Assembly (NCBI GenBank): GCA_021737785.1
Contig: JAIPDI010000018.1
Span: 1 to 64,000 of the forward strand
Direction of reading: 5' to 3'
DNA length: 64,000 nt
Origin: Deltaproteobacteria bacterium
GTDB lineage: Bacteria; Desulfobacterota; DSM-4660; Desulfatiglandales; Desulfatiglandaceae
Positions 63,026-64,000 of the stretch are shown here, piece by piece. Positions within the stretch are counted from its first letter, which is position 1, and every line of letters starts with the position of its first letter. Position numbers and translations under genes: made by a program. The notes beneath the pieces were generated by a model. That model worked only from the letters and a program-made list of their open reading frames with translations, searched no databases and was not told where the DNA came from.

Positions 63026-63559
63026 TTAATCTCTGTTCAATTCCAGTTCCTTTAACTTCAAAAATGCCGGATGCCCCCTTTTCGTCCGGCATGTGCATTC
63101 TTCCTGATTCAGGTTTATCCCACACACGGGGCAAAGCCCTCGGCAACGCTCCTGGCACAGAAATTTTATCGGCAAGGTGAGATAGAGTTGTTCTCTGACA
63201 AGGTGATCTATCTCAATTGCATCATCAGCTGAGAAGTCGACCGACATATCTTCTTCCGAGAGCACAATCTCGCTGCCGATCGGTTCAGGGAGCGGAGACG
63301 CAAGAAGGAGTCTGAAATCAGACTGAACTTCACGGGAATAGACTTCCAGACATCTGTCGCACCTTACTCGGATTTTACCTGAAAGGCTGCCGTCCACAAC
63401 ATAGTGGCCTCCTTCCTTGAAAATCGTCAGATGAACCTCCAAAGGCCCGTCAAGATCCAGGACCGGGTCACCGGAATCCTCCATCCGCCACCAGTTCGAT
63501 CCAAAACTGAGGTCAATGTGACGGGGCGCCTGCAGTATCTCTTTTAAACGAATAATCAT
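63026..63559 (-). CDS. DUF177 (YceD) family protein
   Basis: This 177-residue protein starts at ATG 63559 (MIIRLKEILQAPRHI); the open frame goes back to 63610 without support. The pattern SGKIRVRCDRCLEVYSREVQ, DAIEIDHLVREQLYLTLPIK and LCQERCRGLCPVCG, then NLNQEECTC, is typical of DUF177/YceD, with Cys pairs likely holding zinc. Known homologues affect 23S rRNA accumulation. It is conserved directly upstream of rpmF. Confidence 0.92.
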   Translation of the reverse strand: MIIRLKEILQAPRHIDLSFGSNWWRMEDSGDPVLDLDGPLEVHLTIFKEGGHYVVDGSLSGKIRVRCDRCLEVYSREVQSDFRLLLASPLPEPIGSEIVLSEEDMSVDFSADDAIEIDHLVREQLYLTLPIKFLCQERCRGLCPVCGINLNQEECTCRTKRGHPAFLKLKELELNRD

Positions 63560-63731
63560 TGGGTGGTGACCCACATTTGAAATGGGCACATCCGATGCGT
63601 TTGAAGGCAAAAGTTAGTGAATATATGAAAAATTCCTATTTTGTCAATATATTTATGTAGGCTGTTTCGGGAACACCCTCCGGGGAACACTTGCAAGGAG
63701 ATCTCTCCATCCGGAAAAGTTTCTTTTTTTA

Positions 63732-63760
63732 TTGACACTTAGCACATTTTCAAATAATAT
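63732..63760 (+). promoter_or_regulatory. Near-consensus sigma-70 promoter
   Basis: TTGACA (63732-63737), a 17-base A/T-rich spacer and TAATAT (63755-63760) give a predicted start near 63767 reading out of the right edge. It is the best promoter I saw in the window. Confidence 0.75.
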
Positions 63761-63813
63761 CATACCTCAATTTTGTATCGAATTGTGCCCAGAGTAAAAT
63801 AGATTAGGCAGAA

Positions 63814-63914
63814 CCTCTGAACATGCCCCTTTTGCCCTCCGGGGCGTAGGCCCGGCACTACGAACCAGAGGCCCGATCTCTGCGACAGGACCCATCCCGC
63901 TGAAGGCCGGGATG
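63814..63914 (+). ncRNA. Possible structured leader or small RNA
   Basis: Downstream of the promoter, paired arms are visible. CCTCTG (63814) with CAGAGG (63866) encloses GCCCC/GGGGC (63825-29 with 63841-45) and GTAG/CTAC (63846-49 with 63858-61), a three-way-junction layout. CATCCCG/CGGGATG (63893-63899 with 63908-63914) forms a separate hairpin. I recognise no known RNA family, and the part beyond the window may be needed. Confidence 0.35.
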
Positions 63915-64000
63915 GAGCATCGAAATATCCCACACATCCCTGTGGTTAAGATTATCAATTGACCTGTCATTGATGGAATTTATTATTTTTTAAAGGCATA

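Larger units (their letters stand above)
63560..64000. other. Right-edge intergenic region
   Basis: No gene on either strand was found in the last 440 bases. It holds a plus-strand promoter (63732-63760) and the possible structured leader annotated next to it; both continue beyond the window. Confidence 0.6.

Noticed and set aside
1-64000. CRISPR arrays, tRNA or rRNA genes
   Set aside because: No regularly spaced repeats, no cloverleaf with a T-arm word in place, and no rRNA-like stretch was found by reading.

Overview
The window looks like chromosome of a Gram-negative anaerobe of the Desulfobacterota (the former Deltaproteobacteria), probably a sulfate reducer or a syntroph. This is inferred from gene content and order: the hydrogenase maturation genes hypA-hypB-hypF-hypD, indolepyruvate:ferredoxin oxidoreductase (iorAB) with an FrhB-type flavoprotein, beta-oxidation-type enzymes, lptE and an S20/L32/bS22 gene set, miaB next to a DUF4911 protein, and a Fur-FeoA fusion. 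No rRNA, tRNA or CRISPR array was seen.

Bases 1 to about 11.4 kb form an accessory, decaying region. It opens with the catalytic end of a tyrosine recombinase. Three diverged copies (A, B, C) of a long intergenic repeat follow, each carrying the same short palindrome and each lying upstream of a gene for an exported protein: a DUF1566/Lcl protein, a C45/NTN-hydrolase lipoprotein and an S41 protease lipoprotein. Between them lie a HAD hydrolase and several broken genes: an Fe-S protein, an enoyl-CoA hydratase and a beta-lactamase-like tail. There is also a terminal-inverted-repeat relic. The region ends with a DUF2845 protein and a BrnT/BrnA toxin-antitoxin pair with a clear promoter-operator.

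From 11.9 to 28.1 kb come metabolic and regulatory genes on the plus strand: flavin reductase, metallo-hydrolase, ilvD, pgl, acyl-CoA ligase, DUF2333, then hypA-hypB-hypF-hypD and a kinase-like gene. A convergent minus-strand pair (metallo-hydrolase and Fur-FeoA) is followed by a response-regulator diguanylate cyclase and a zinc-type dehydrogenase.

From 28.2 to 41 kb a plus-strand block carries riboflavin synthesis (ribE, ribBA, ribH), nusB, leuS, lptE, holA, then murJ, a ParB-like/radical-SAM pair, nfu and hbd, closed by a strong bidirectional hairpin. On the other side of that hairpin is a 29-codon gene for a bS22/AURKAIP1-type ribosomal protein.

From 41.3 to 63.6 kb nearly everything is on the minus strand. 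It includes a second diguanylate cyclase, miaB, and a tightly packed run FrhB-like - iorA - iorB - PHP - APH-like kinase - P-loop kinase - ade - nadK. After a lytic transglycosylase and a purine nucleoside phosphorylase comes the run DUF177 - rpmF - plsX - fabG - acpP - fabF - glyA - dCMP deaminase - nrdR - ribD. RibD and ribE sit at opposite ends of a 27 kb segment in the arrangement that one inversion would produce. The window ends with a near-consensus plus-strand promoter reading into a potentially structured, non-coding leader.
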